Part shown: in pieces, positions 25,246-32,749 of the stretch
How positions within the stretch are numbered: the first letter of the stretch is position 1
How the letters are laid out: every line of letters begins with the position of its first letter
Assembly: GCF_003688995.1 (NCBI RefSeq)
Contig: NZ_PENI01000026.1
Span: forward strand, 85,102 to 149,101
Direction: 5' to 3'
From: Streptomyces shenzhenensis
GTDB taxonomy: Bacteria; Actinomycetota; Actinomycetes; Streptomycetales; Streptomycetaceae
DNA: 64,000 bases
Translations under genes and position numbers: made by a program
The notes under the pieces: generated by a model
Database searches by the model: none
What the model was told of the DNA's origin: nothing
What the model saw: only the letters and a program-made list of their open reading frames with translations

Positions 25246-26409
25246 TCAGCGCCCGGTGAGGGCCTCCCGTACCGCCGCCAGGTCTGCGTCCGACGCCAAT
25301 CCGGCGTGATACAGCCGCAGTTCGGTGGCGCCCGCGGCGCGGGCCCGGGCCGCGTCCGCCGCCAGGGTGCCGGGGCTGCCGCCCATGCCGGACACCACGG
25401 TGAAGTTGGCCGCGAGCACGGCGCCCGCGCGCCGCTGGTCCGCGAAGGGCGCGAGCGGCCCCGTGCCGCCCGTGCAGGGCACGACGACCCCGTCCGCGAC
25501 GGTCAGGATGTGCGCGGGGTCCACGCCCGCGTTGGCGCCGCAGTGGTACGACACCGGGTCCGCGTGCAGCAGCACCTGGAAGCCCCCGGGCGCGGCGGCG
25601 CGCACCGCGGCGACGGCCGCCTCCTGGAGCGTGCGGGCGGTCTCGTCGCGCCACGCGCGCGTGGCGGTGGCGAGCGGCTCGCCGAGGAGCTTTACGACAC
25701 CCGCCCAGCCCCCGTCGTCGGGCGCGCCCCGCCACAGCGGCTCCAGCGCCGTCCGCACGGCGGCGGCGACACGGCCGGGGTCCAGGCCCCGTTCCGCGTA
25801 CCCCGCGCGGCAGTCGGGACAGAAGCACAGCGACATCAGGTACTGCCCGGCCGCGCCGAGCCCGACCCCGCCGATCTTGTCGTGGGCGTGCAGATGGGCG
25901 AGGCCGTACCAGCCGAGGGACTCCAGTTCGGTGCCGCGCGCGCCGGGACGCACGGCGGCCTCGGCCGCCAGGTCGACGAGGTACGCGCGCGTGGCGGGCT
26001 GGGCGATGCAGGGCGCCCACGGATAGCGGTCACCGTAGGCGTTGACGACCGAGGTGTCCGGATATTCGGCGCCCAGGCGGGAGTTGTGCGCGAGGACGAC
26101 CCAGGTGTGCACCTCAAGGCCGGCCGCGGCGAGCGCCGCGGCGGCCTCTCCGTAGGCATCGCCGGACGCCCAGTCGCCGGCCGGGCAGGGGCGCGGGGCG
26201 CGGCCCGCCCAGCGGTCGCCGAGGGGGTAGAGCACGGCGGCGTGTTCGGCGGTGACGACGCGGTGGCGCGGGTGGCGGGGGGTCAGCGCGCGCGTGGAGT
26301 GGTAGGCGGCGGCGAGGGTGACCTGGGCCGCGCCGAGCCGGGCGAGCCGCGCGGGCGCCTCCGGGTCGCCGTTGACGTCCCAGGGGTAGACGAACGCCGA
26401 GGTCTTCAC
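25246..26409 (-). CDS. Conserved protein of unknown function coupled to kdgD (TIM-barrel glycosidase-like)
   Basis: A 387-residue cytoplasmic protein starting at GTG 26409, which overlaps the kdgD stop (GTGA). It begins KTSAFVYPWDVNGDPEAPARL and contains VHTWVVLAHNSRLGAEYPDTS, NAYGDRYPWAPCIAQPATRA and LESLGWYGLAHLHAHDKIG; these resemble strand ends of a TIM-barrel hydrolase. A CxxC-like cluster sits in LMSLCFCPDCRAGY, perhaps a metal site. I do not recognise a named family. Strict coupling to KdgD suggests a role in uronate or aldarate use, for example on a glycosylated or lactone form. A sugar-binding enzyme is the best guess. Confidence 0.7.
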   Translation of the reverse strand: MKTSAFVYPWDVNGDPEAPARLARLGAAQVTLAAAYHSTRALTPRHPRHRVVTAEHAAVLYPLGDRWAGRAPRPCPAGDWASGDAYGEAAAALAAAGLEVHTWVVLAHNSRLGAEYPDTSVVNAYGDRYPWAPCIAQPATRAYLVDLAAEAAVRPGARGTELESLGWYGLAHLHAHDKIGGVGLGAAGQYLMSLCFCPDCRAGYAERGLDPGRVAAAVRTALEPLWRGAPDDGGWAGVVKLLGEPLATATRAWRDETARTLQEAAVAAVRAAAPGGFQVLLHADPVSYHCGANAGVDPAHILTVADGVVVPCTGGTGPLAPFADQRRAGAVLAANFTVVSGMGGSPGTLAADAARARAAGATELRLYHAGLASDADLAAVREALTGR

Positions 26410-27347
26410 GCGCCCTCCGCCAGCAGTGCGTACCCGCGCTCGATGACCCGGGCGAGCTGTTCGACGTGCTCCTCGCTCGGCTCGTGCAGCGGGGGCCGGA
26501 CCTCGCCGACGTCGAAGCCGCGCAGCCGCACGCCCGCCTTGACGAGGGCGACGGCGTAGCCGCGGCCCTGGGCGCGCAGTTCGGCGAAGGGGCGGTAGAA
26601 GCCGTCCAGGAGCCGGTGCGCGGTGGTCTCGTCGCCGTCCCGCAGGGCCCGGTGGAAGGCGAGGGCGATCTCGGGCACGAAACAGAAGACGGCCGAGGAG
26701 TACAGGGTGATACCGAGGGCACGGTAGGCGAGTTGGGTCTGCTCGGCGGTCGGCAGGCCGTTGAAGTACAGGAAGTCGCCGGGGGCCTCGGTGCGTACGG
26801 CGCTGACGACGCGCTGCATCAGGTCGAGGTCGCCGAGGCCGTCCTTGAAGCCGATGATCCCGTCCGTGCGGGCGAGTCCGACCACCGTGGGCGGGGTGAA
26901 CACCGCGTTGTCGCGCTGGTAGACGATCACGGGCAGCTCGGTCGCGGCGGCGACCTCCCGGTAGTGCCGCAGCAGGCCCTGCTGGCCGGCGGCGACGAGG
27001 TACGGCGGCAGGGCGAGCAGCCCGTCGGCGCCGGCGTCCCGGGCGAGCCCCGCGTAGCGCGCGGCGAGCGCGGTGCCGTAGCCGGCGCCCGCGACCACCG
27101 GCACCCGTCCGCCGGCCGCCTCGGCGGCGGCGCGTACGCACGCCTCGAACTCCTCGGGCAGGAGCGCGTGGAACTCCCCGGTGCCGCAGCAGGCGAACAC
27201 GGCGGCGGCCCCGGCCTCGACGCCCCTGCGCACATGCGCGCGGTAGACGTCGAGATCCACGGAGCCGTCGCGGCCGTACGCGGTGACAGGGAAGAACAGC
27301 GGCCCGCTGGGGTTGCGGAGTCGAGCGGCGAGAGGGGCTGACGTCAC
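26406..27347 (-). CDS. kdgD: 5-dehydro-4-deoxyglucarate dehydratase KdgD
   Basis: Converts 5-keto-4-deoxy-D-glucarate to alpha-ketoglutarate semialdehyde with loss of water and CO2. The 313-residue DapA-superfamily barrel has the subfamily start GPLFFPVTAYGRDGSVDLD and the signature FACCGTGEFHALLPEEF (about 51-67), which separates KdgD from DapA. The Schiff-base lysine is K168 in GIIGFKDGLGD and Y143 lies in PVIVYQRDN. I chose GTG 27347 because AGGGAG lies about 8 bp upstream; an ATG at 27368 is less well supported. It is divergent from uronate dehydrogenase and feeds the KGSADH at 6429-7988. Confidence 0.9.
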   Translation of the reverse strand: MTSAPLAARLRNPSGPLFFPVTAYGRDGSVDLDVYRAHVRRGVEAGAAAVFACCGTGEFHALLPEEFEACVRAAAEAAGGRVPVVAGAGYGTALAARYAGLARDAGADGLLALPPYLVAAGQQGLLRHYREVAAATELPVIVYQRDNAVFTPPTVVGLARTDGIIGFKDGLGDLDLMQRVVSAVRTEAPGDFLYFNGLPTAEQTQLAYRALGITLYSSAVFCFVPEIALAFHRALRDGDETTAHRLLDGFYRPFAELRAQGRGYAVALVKAGVRLRGFDVGEVRPPLHEPSEEHVEQLARVIERGYALLAEGA

Positions 27348-27578
27348 GGGCACTCCCTGTGGGTGCATGCTTATGATCAGCGTCTATATTTCTGAACCCG
27401 ACCACGCTACGGGCCGCGCTCGCGGCCGGTCAAGCGGGCAAACCCGCAACACGAGGGCGGATTTCCGCACTCCACGCGACACTTGACGGGCCGGACCGCC
27501 ACTCCCTAGCGTGTCCACGCATGTGAATGCCGGCCACGAATGCGGCCCTTGACTCATGGTGACCCAAGGAGACCGAGC
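27348..27578. promoter_or_regulatory. Divergent kdgD/udh promoter region
   Basis: On the plus strand TTGACG (27483-27488), an 18-bp spacer and TAGCGT (27507-27512) make a plausible vegetative promoter for udh. On the minus side the AT-rich word CTATATTTCTGAAC (about 27384-27397) is the only candidate -10 or operator for kdgD. A shared operator is likely, but none can be named. Confidence 0.45.
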
Positions 27579-28388
27579 ATGCCCGCTCCCCGCACCGTTC
27601 TGCTCACCGGCGCCGCCGGCGGACTCGGCACCCTGATGCGGAAGCTGCTCCCGGACCACGGCTACGAGTTGCGGCTGTTCGACGTGCGCCCGATCGAGGG
27701 CGAGCCGGACGCGATCACCGCGGACCTCTCGGACACCGAGGCACTGCGCGCGGCCGTGCGGGGCGTCGACGCGATCATCCACCTCGCGGGCATCTCCCTG
27801 GAATCGACCTTCGAGAAGGTCCTGAAGGCGAACATCGAGGGCACCTACCACCTGTACGAGGCGGCCCGCGGGGCGGGCGTGCCCCGGATCGTCTTCGCCT
27901 CCTCCAACCACGCGGTCGGCTTCACCCCGGTCCCGCGCGGCGACGACCCGCTGATCCCGATCGACACCCCGCGCCGCCCCGACACCTTCTACGGCCTGTC
28001 CAAGTCCTTCGGCGAGGACCTCGCCCAGCTCTACTGGGACAAGCACGGACTGGAGACCGTCTCCATCCGCATCGGCTCCTGCTTCCCCGAGCCGACCAGC
28101 GTGCGCATGCTCTCGGTGTGGATGAGCCCGGCCGACGGGGCCCGGCTGCTGCACGCGGCCCTGACCGCCGAGCACGTCGGCCACACCGTGGTGCACGGCT
28201 CGTCGGCCAACACGCGCCTGTGGTGGGACCTGACATCCGCGCGGGCGCTCGGCTACGCACCGCAGGACGACTCGGAGCCGTACGCCGCCGGACTGATCGC
28301 CGAGCAGGGGGAACCGGACCCGGACAACCCGGCCCACACCCGCCTCGGCGGGCACTTCGTGAACGACCCGCCGATCTGGCCGTACTGA
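27579..28388 (+). CDS. udh: Uronate dehydrogenase
   Basis: NAD+-dependent oxidation of D-galacturonate or D-glucuronate to the aldaro-1,4-lactone, first step of the oxidative uronate pathway. The 269-residue short-chain/NAD-epimerase-type protein has the Rossmann motif TGAAGGLG (10-17), FASSNHAVGF (107-116), and the catalytic Y138 and K142 in YGLSKSFGE. The segment ISLESTFEKVLKANIEGTYH is typical of Udh. ATG 27579 follows CAAGGAGACC. Divergence from kdgD and a nearby pectate lyase match a galacturonate role. The aldarate dehydratase needed between Udh and KdgD is not in the window. Confidence 0.88.
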   Translation: MPAPRTVLLTGAAGGLGTLMRKLLPDHGYELRLFDVRPIEGEPDAITADLSDTEALRAAVRGVDAIIHLAGISLESTFEKVLKANIEGTYHLYEAARGAGVPRIVFASSNHAVGFTPVPRGDDPLIPIDTPRRPDTFYGLSKSFGEDLAQLYWDKHGLETVSIRIGSCFPEPTSVRMLSVWMSPADGARLLHAALTAEHVGHTVVHGSSANTRLWWDLTSARALGYAPQDDSEPYAAGLIAEQGEPDPDNPAHTRLGGHFVNDPPIWPY

Positions 28389-28691
28389 CGACGGCCCAGG
28401 CGGCCGAGGGCAGCGGACCGGCGGCGGCGGAAAAATGCCGCTCACACGGGCGAGCGGGCACCGAACGGGCCCGCCCGCCCGCTCATTCGGGCAGCCGCGC
28501 TGCCCGTTCTCACCCCCTCCCGGCACAGCCGCGCAGGTCCGTGGCGGTCACTCCACTCGGCGATCGGGCATACACGGGCAGCATCGGGCCCGTAACAGAC
28601 CTGGTCAGCGCCGCACGTCCGCTGTAGAACTTCCCCCATGGGCCCCACCGGGCCCGAACGGGCACACCTCGGCGTGGAGGCAGGTGAAGCG
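28389..28691. promoter_or_regulatory. udh-deoR intergenic region with repeated CGGGCCCG palindromes
   Basis: No gene is seen. Besides the hairpin above, the 8-bp palindrome CGGGCCCG occurs at 28466-28473, 28585-28592 and 28649-28656, and related CGGGCA words recur at about 28455, 28565 and 28576. The last palindrome lies about 36 bp before the DeoR start. These may be binding sites for the DeoR regulator, but chance is a real alternative in DNA this GC-rich. Confidence 0.35.
28488..28506 (+). terminator. Candidate udh terminator hairpin
   Basis: Perfect 8-bp inverted repeat CGGGCAGC/GCTGCCCG with a 3-nt loop, followed by TTCTCACCCC, 100 bp after the udh stop. Stable GC stem without a long T tract. 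Confidence 0.45.
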
Positions 28692-29462
28692 ATGAGCGCC
28701 CGGACGGCCGAAGAGCGCCAGCGGGAGATCGTGCGAGCCGCGCGGGCCGCCGGCTCCGTCGACGTCACCGCGCTCGCCACCGAGCTGGGTGTGGCCAAGG
28801 AGACCATCCGGCGCGATCTGCGCGCCCTGGAGGACCACGGACTGGTGCGCCGCACCCATGGGGGCGCCTATCCCGTGGAGAGCGCCGGGTTCGAGACGAC
28901 GCTCGCCTTCCGGGCCACCAGCCATGTGCCCGAGAAGCGCCGGATCGCCGTCGCGGCGGCCGAGCTGGTCGGGGACGCGGAGACGATCTTCGTCGACGAG
29001 GGCTTCACCCCGCAGCTCATCGCCGAGTCGCTGCCCATGGACCGGCCGCTGACCGTGGTCACCGCCTCGCTGCCGGTCGCCGGCGCGCTGGCCGAGGCCG
29101 AGAACGTCTCGGTGCTGCTCCTCGGCGGCCGGGTCCGCCCCGGCACGCTGGCGACCGTCGACCACTGGACCACGAAGATGCTCAGCGGCTTCGTGGTCGA
29201 CCTCGCCTTCATCGGCGCCAACGGCATCTCCCGCGAACACGGTCTGACCACCCCCGACCCGGCGGTCAGCGAGGTCAAGACGCAGGCCATCCGGGCCGCC
29301 CGGCGCACCGTCTTCGCGGGCACGCACACCAAGTTCGGCGCGGTCAGCTTCTGCCGGTTCGCCGACGTCGGCGCGCTGGAGGCGATCGTGACGAGCACGC
29401 TGCTCCCGGCGACCGAGGCCCACCGCTACTCACTGCTGGGGCCGCAGGTCATCCGGGTCTGA
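28692..29462 (+). CDS. DeoR/GlpR family transcriptional regulator
   Basis: A 256-residue repressor starting MSARTAEERQREIV at ATG 28692 behind GGAGG. It has the DeoR winged helix (VDVTALATELGVAKETIRRDLRALEDHGLVRRTHGGAYP) with the family box TIRRDL. A sugar-phosphate-sensing domain follows (FVDEGFTPQLIAESL, LLLGGRVRPGTLATVDHWT, AFIGANGISREHGLTTPDP). It precedes a sugar/polyol ABC operon on the same strand by 139 bp and probably controls it, derepressing when a phosphorylated sugar is present. Confidence 0.92.
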   Translation: MSARTAEERQREIVRAARAAGSVDVTALATELGVAKETIRRDLRALEDHGLVRRTHGGAYPVESAGFETTLAFRATSHVPEKRRIAVAAAELVGDAETIFVDEGFTPQLIAESLPMDRPLTVVTASLPVAGALAEAENVSVLLLGGRVRPGTLATVDHWTTKMLSGFVVDLAFIGANGISREHGLTTPDPAVSEVKTQAIRAARRTVFAGTHTKFGAVSFCRFADVGALEAIVTSTLLPATEAHRYSLLGPQVIRV

Positions 29463-29467
29463 ACAAG

Positions 29468-29512
29468 TCCGAACTGCACATGTCCGAACTGCACATGTCC
29501 GAACTGCACATG
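29468..29512 (+). repeat. Three tandem copies of a 15-bp repeat upstream of the ABC operon
   Basis: TCCGAACTGCACATG occurs exactly three times head to tail (29468-29482, 29483-29497, 29498-29512), followed by a further TCC. Each junction creates the palindrome ACATGT. It begins 6 bp after the DeoR stop and lies about 90 bp before the binding-protein start, a suitable place for an operator array. The tandem array could instead be a neutral slippage product. Confidence 0.9.
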
Positions 29513-29601
29513 TCCAGGTGTTCCCCAGGGGTTCCGCACACCGAGCGGCGCCCCTTGTATCCCCCTATCTCCTTTCGTCCCCACACCTTCAGGAGCGATT
29601 C

Positions 29602-30972
29602 ATGCGCACCCAGAGCCGACGGAGGCCGCGCGTCACACTCGCCATGGCCGCCGCAGGGACGCTGCTCGCCCCGCTGCTCTCCGGCTGCTGGGTCGGCGCG
29701 GGCGGGTCCGGTTCCGGCGGCGACTCCATCAACGTGCTGATGGTCAACAACCCCCAGATGACCGAGTTGCAGAAGCTCACCGCCGCGAACTTCACCAAGG
29801 AGACCGGCATCAGGGTGAACTTCACGGTCCTGCCCGAGAACGACGTCCGCGACAAGATCAGCCAGGACTTCGCCAACCAGGCGGGCCAGTACGACGTGGC
29901 GACGCTGAGCAACTACGAGATCCCCATCTACGCCCGCAACGGCTGGCTGCACGAGATGGACACGTACGTCGCCAAGGACCCGGCCTACGACGAGCAGGAC
30001 GTCCTCAAACCGATGCGCGAGTCCCTGACCGGCGACGACGGCAAGCTCTACGGCCAGCCCTTCTACGGCGAGTCGTCCTTCCTCATGTACCGCAAGGACG
30101 TGTTCGCCCAGAAGGGCCTGACGATGCCCGAGCACCCGACCTGGACCCAGGTGGCCGACCTCGCCGCCCAGGTCGACGGCGCGGAACCCGGCATGAAGGG
30201 CATCTGTCTGCGCGGTCTGCCCGGCTGGGGCGAGCTGATGGCGCCGCTCACCACCGTGGTGAACACCTTCGGCGGCACCTGGTTCGACAAGGACTGGACG
30301 GCACACCTCGACTCCCCCGAGTTCGTGAAGGCGACGAAGTTCTATGTCGACCTGGTGCGCGAGCACGGCGAGTCCGGCGCCGCCCAGTCCGGGTTCGCCG
30401 AGTGCCTCAACAACATGACCCAGGGCAAGGTCGCCATGTGGTACGACGCCACCTCCGCGGCCGGTCTCCTGGAGGCGGACAAGTCCCCGGTCAAGGGCAA
30501 GCTCGGCTACGCCCCCGCCCCGGTGGAGAAGACCGAGTCCGCCGGCTGGCTCTACACCTGGGCCTGGGGCATCCAGCACGCCTCCCGGAACGCCGAGAAG
30601 GCCTGGCAGTTCGTCTCCTGGGCGTCCGGCAAGGGCTACGAGCAGCTGGTCGGCGACACCATCGGCTGGTCCAACGTGCCGTCCGGCAAGCGCGCGTCGA
30701 CCTACACCAACCCCGCCTACCGGGCGGAGGCCGCCGCCTTCCAGGACATGACGAAGGAAGCCATCGAGAACGCCCGGCCGGGCGACCCCGGTGTGCAGCC
30801 GCGTCCCGCACCCGGCATCCAGTTCGTCGGCATCCCCGAGTTCACCGACCTCGGCACCAAGGTCTCCCAGGAGATCAGCGCGGCCATCGCCGGGCGCCAG
30901 TCCGTCGACTCGGCCCTCAAGAAGTCCCAGCAACTCGCCGAGAAGATCGCCAAGGAGTACGAGGGACGATGA
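29602..30972 (+). CDS. ABC transporter sugar/polyol-binding lipoprotein
   Basis: A 456-residue family 1 solute-binding protein. ATG 29602 follows AGGAG. The signal MRTQSRRRPRVTLAMAAAGT leads into a lipobox LSGC with the lipidated C29, then a Gly/Ser linker. The mature part (LMVNNPQMTELQKLTAANFTKETGI, EIPIYARNGWLHEMD, FYGESSFLMYRKDVF) resembles binding proteins of sorbitol/mannitol-type importers. Its stop overlaps the permease start (ATGA). With a polyol dehydrogenase as last gene, the ligand is probably a sugar alcohol. Confidence 0.92.
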   Translation: MRTQSRRRPRVTLAMAAAGTLLAPLLSGCWVGAGGSGSGGDSINVLMVNNPQMTELQKLTAANFTKETGIRVNFTVLPENDVRDKISQDFANQAGQYDVATLSNYEIPIYARNGWLHEMDTYVAKDPAYDEQDVLKPMRESLTGDDGKLYGQPFYGESSFLMYRKDVFAQKGLTMPEHPTWTQVADLAAQVDGAEPGMKGICLRGLPGWGELMAPLTTVVNTFGGTWFDKDWTAHLDSPEFVKATKFYVDLVREHGESGAAQSGFAECLNNMTQGKVAMWYDATSAAGLLEADKSPVKGKLGYAPAPVEKTESAGWLYTWAWGIQHASRNAEKAWQFVSWASGKGYEQLVGDTIGWSNVPSGKRASTYTNPAYRAEAAAFQDMTKEAIENARPGDPGVQPRPAPGIQFVGIPEFTDLGTKVSQEISAAIAGRQSVDSALKKSQQLAEKIAKEYEGR

Positions 30973-31907
30973 CCGCGACGACGACAGCACCGACGACAGC
31001 GACACCCGTGCGCGCCACGGGGCGGCCACCCGCCCGGCTGCGTGACTGGGCGACCCGGGCCCCGCTGCTGCCCGCCCTGATCTTCATGATCGCGGTGACC
31101 CAGCTGCCCTTCGTGGCCACGCTGGTGATCTCCTTCTTCGACTGGAACGCCCTCTATCCCAAGGCCCGCCACTTCACCGGCGTCGACAACTACCGGCAGG
31201 TCCTCACCGACGCCGACCTGCGCCATTCGGTGTGGACGACCGTACTGCTCACGGTGGCGGTGGTGCTGGTCAGCCTGGTGCTCGGACTGGCGCTCGCACT
31301 CCTCCTGGACCGGCGCTTCCGCGGTCGGGGCGTGGTCCGCACGCTGCTGATCGCACCGTTCCTGGTCGTGCCCGTGGCCGCCGCCCTGCTCTGGAAACAT
31401 GTGCTCTACAACCCTGAATACGGTCTGCTCAATGGGTTGCTGCACTATGTGGGCGGGCCCCAGCCCGACTGGATCTCCAACACCCCGCTGCTCGCCGTGG
31501 AGGCGGCCCTGGTGTGGCAGTGGACGCCGTTCATGATGCTGATCCTGCTCGCCGGGCTGCAGAGCCGCGACCAGCAGCAGATCGAGGCCGCCCGGGTGGA
31601 CGGGGCGAGCGACTGGCAGATCTTCCGCCATCTGACCCTGCCCCATCTGCGCCGCTACCTCGAACTCGGCGCCCTGCTGGGCTCGATCTACATCGTCCAG
31701 AACTTCGACGCGGTCTTCACGATCACGTCCGGCGGCCTGGGCACCGCCAACCTGCCCTACACCGTCTACCAGAGCTTCTACCAGGCCCACGAGAACGGCC
31801 TCGCCTCGGCCGCGGGCGTCCTGGTGGTCATCGGCTCGATCATCATCGCGACCTTCGCGCTGCGCGTGGTGTCGTCGCTGTTCCGCGAGGAGGTGTCCCG
31901 CGCATGA
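30969..31907 (+). CDS. Sugar/polyol ABC transporter permease (MalF-type)
   Basis: A 312-residue inner-membrane protein with about six helices, the first APLLPALIFMIAVTQLPFVATLVISFF, and an EAA loop QQIEAARVDGASDWQIFRHLTLPHL at about 203-227. A Thr/Ala-rich N-terminal tail (TATTTAPTTATPVRATG) precedes the first helix. ATG 30969 overlaps the binding-protein stop and the 3' end overlaps the next permease start, so translation is coupled. Confidence 0.92.
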   Translation: MTATTTAPTTATPVRATGRPPARLRDWATRAPLLPALIFMIAVTQLPFVATLVISFFDWNALYPKARHFTGVDNYRQVLTDADLRHSVWTTVLLTVAVVLVSLVLGLALALLLDRRFRGRGVVRTLLIAPFLVVPVAAALLWKHVLYNPEYGLLNGLLHYVGGPQPDWISNTPLLAVEAALVWQWTPFMMLILLAGLQSRDQQQIEAARVDGASDWQIFRHLTLPHLRRYLELGALLGSIYIVQNFDAVFTITSGGLGTANLPYTVYQSFYQAHENGLASAAGVLVVIGSIIIATFALRVVSSLFREEVSRA

Positions 31908-32749
31908 GCGCCGCAGTCGTTCCCGCCCGCCGCCGCAAGGGCGTCGGCCTGGGCCTGGTGGCCTGGCTGGCCGGCATCCTGTTCTTCCTGCCCATCGCCT
32001 GGATGGCGCTGACGTCCTTCCACTCCGAACAGGACGCGGCGACCAACCCGCCGTCGTTCACCGCCGCCCTGACCCTGGACGGCTACCGCGAGTTCTTCGG
32101 CACGGGCGGCGGGGCCAGCCCGTGGCCCGCGCTGCTCAACTCGACGGTGGCGTCGGTGGTCTCCACGCTCTGCGTCCTGCTGCTGGCGCTCCCGGCGGCC
32201 TACGCGCTGTCCATCCGCCCGGTGAAGAAGTGGACGGACGTCCTGTTCTTCTTCCTGTCCACGAAGATGCTGCCGGTCGTGGCCGGTCTGCTGCCGATCT
32301 ACCTGTTCGCGAAGAACGCCGGGATGCTGGACAACATCTGGCTCCTGGTCATCCTCTACACGGCCATGAATCTGCCGATCGCGGTGTGGATGATGCAGTC
32401 GTTCCTCGCCGAGGTCCCGGTGGCGGTGATCGAGGCCGCCCGGGTGGACGGCGCCAGGCTGCCCACGGTGCTCGGCCGGATCGTGGCCCCCATCGCCCTG
32501 CCCGGCATCGCCGCGACGGCGCTGATCTGCTTCATCTTCAGCTGGAACGAGCTGCTGTTCGCCCGGGTGCTCACGGGCGTGGTCGCCGAGACCGCCCCCG
32601 TCTTCCTGACCGGCTTCATCACCAGCCAGGGCCTGTTCCTGGCGAAGGTGTGCGCCGCGTCGCTCGTCATCTCCCTGCCGGTGCTCGCCGCGGGGTTCGC
32701 CGCCCAGGACAAGCTGGTCCAGGGCCTGTCGTTGGGAGCCGTGAAATGA
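31904..32749 (+). CDS. Sugar/polyol ABC transporter permease (MalG-type)
   Basis: A 281-residue permease with about six helices, starting LGLVAWLAGILFFLPIAWMAL, and an EAA loop AVIEAARVDGARLPTVLGRIVAPIAL at about 175-200. It pairs with the MalF-type subunit before it (ATGA overlap) and overlaps the dehydrogenase start after it. No ATP-binding subunit is encoded in the operon, so an ATPase from elsewhere, probably MsiK, must energise it. Confidence 0.92.
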   Translation: MSAAVVPARRRKGVGLGLVAWLAGILFFLPIAWMALTSFHSEQDAATNPPSFTAALTLDGYREFFGTGGGASPWPALLNSTVASVVSTLCVLLLALPAAYALSIRPVKKWTDVLFFFLSTKMLPVVAGLLPIYLFAKNAGMLDNIWLLVILYTAMNLPIAVWMMQSFLAEVPVAVIEAARVDGARLPTVLGRIVAPIALPGIAATALICFIFSWNELLFARVLTGVVAETAPVFLTGFITSQGLFLAKVCAASLVISLPVLAAGFAAQDKLVQGLSLGAVK

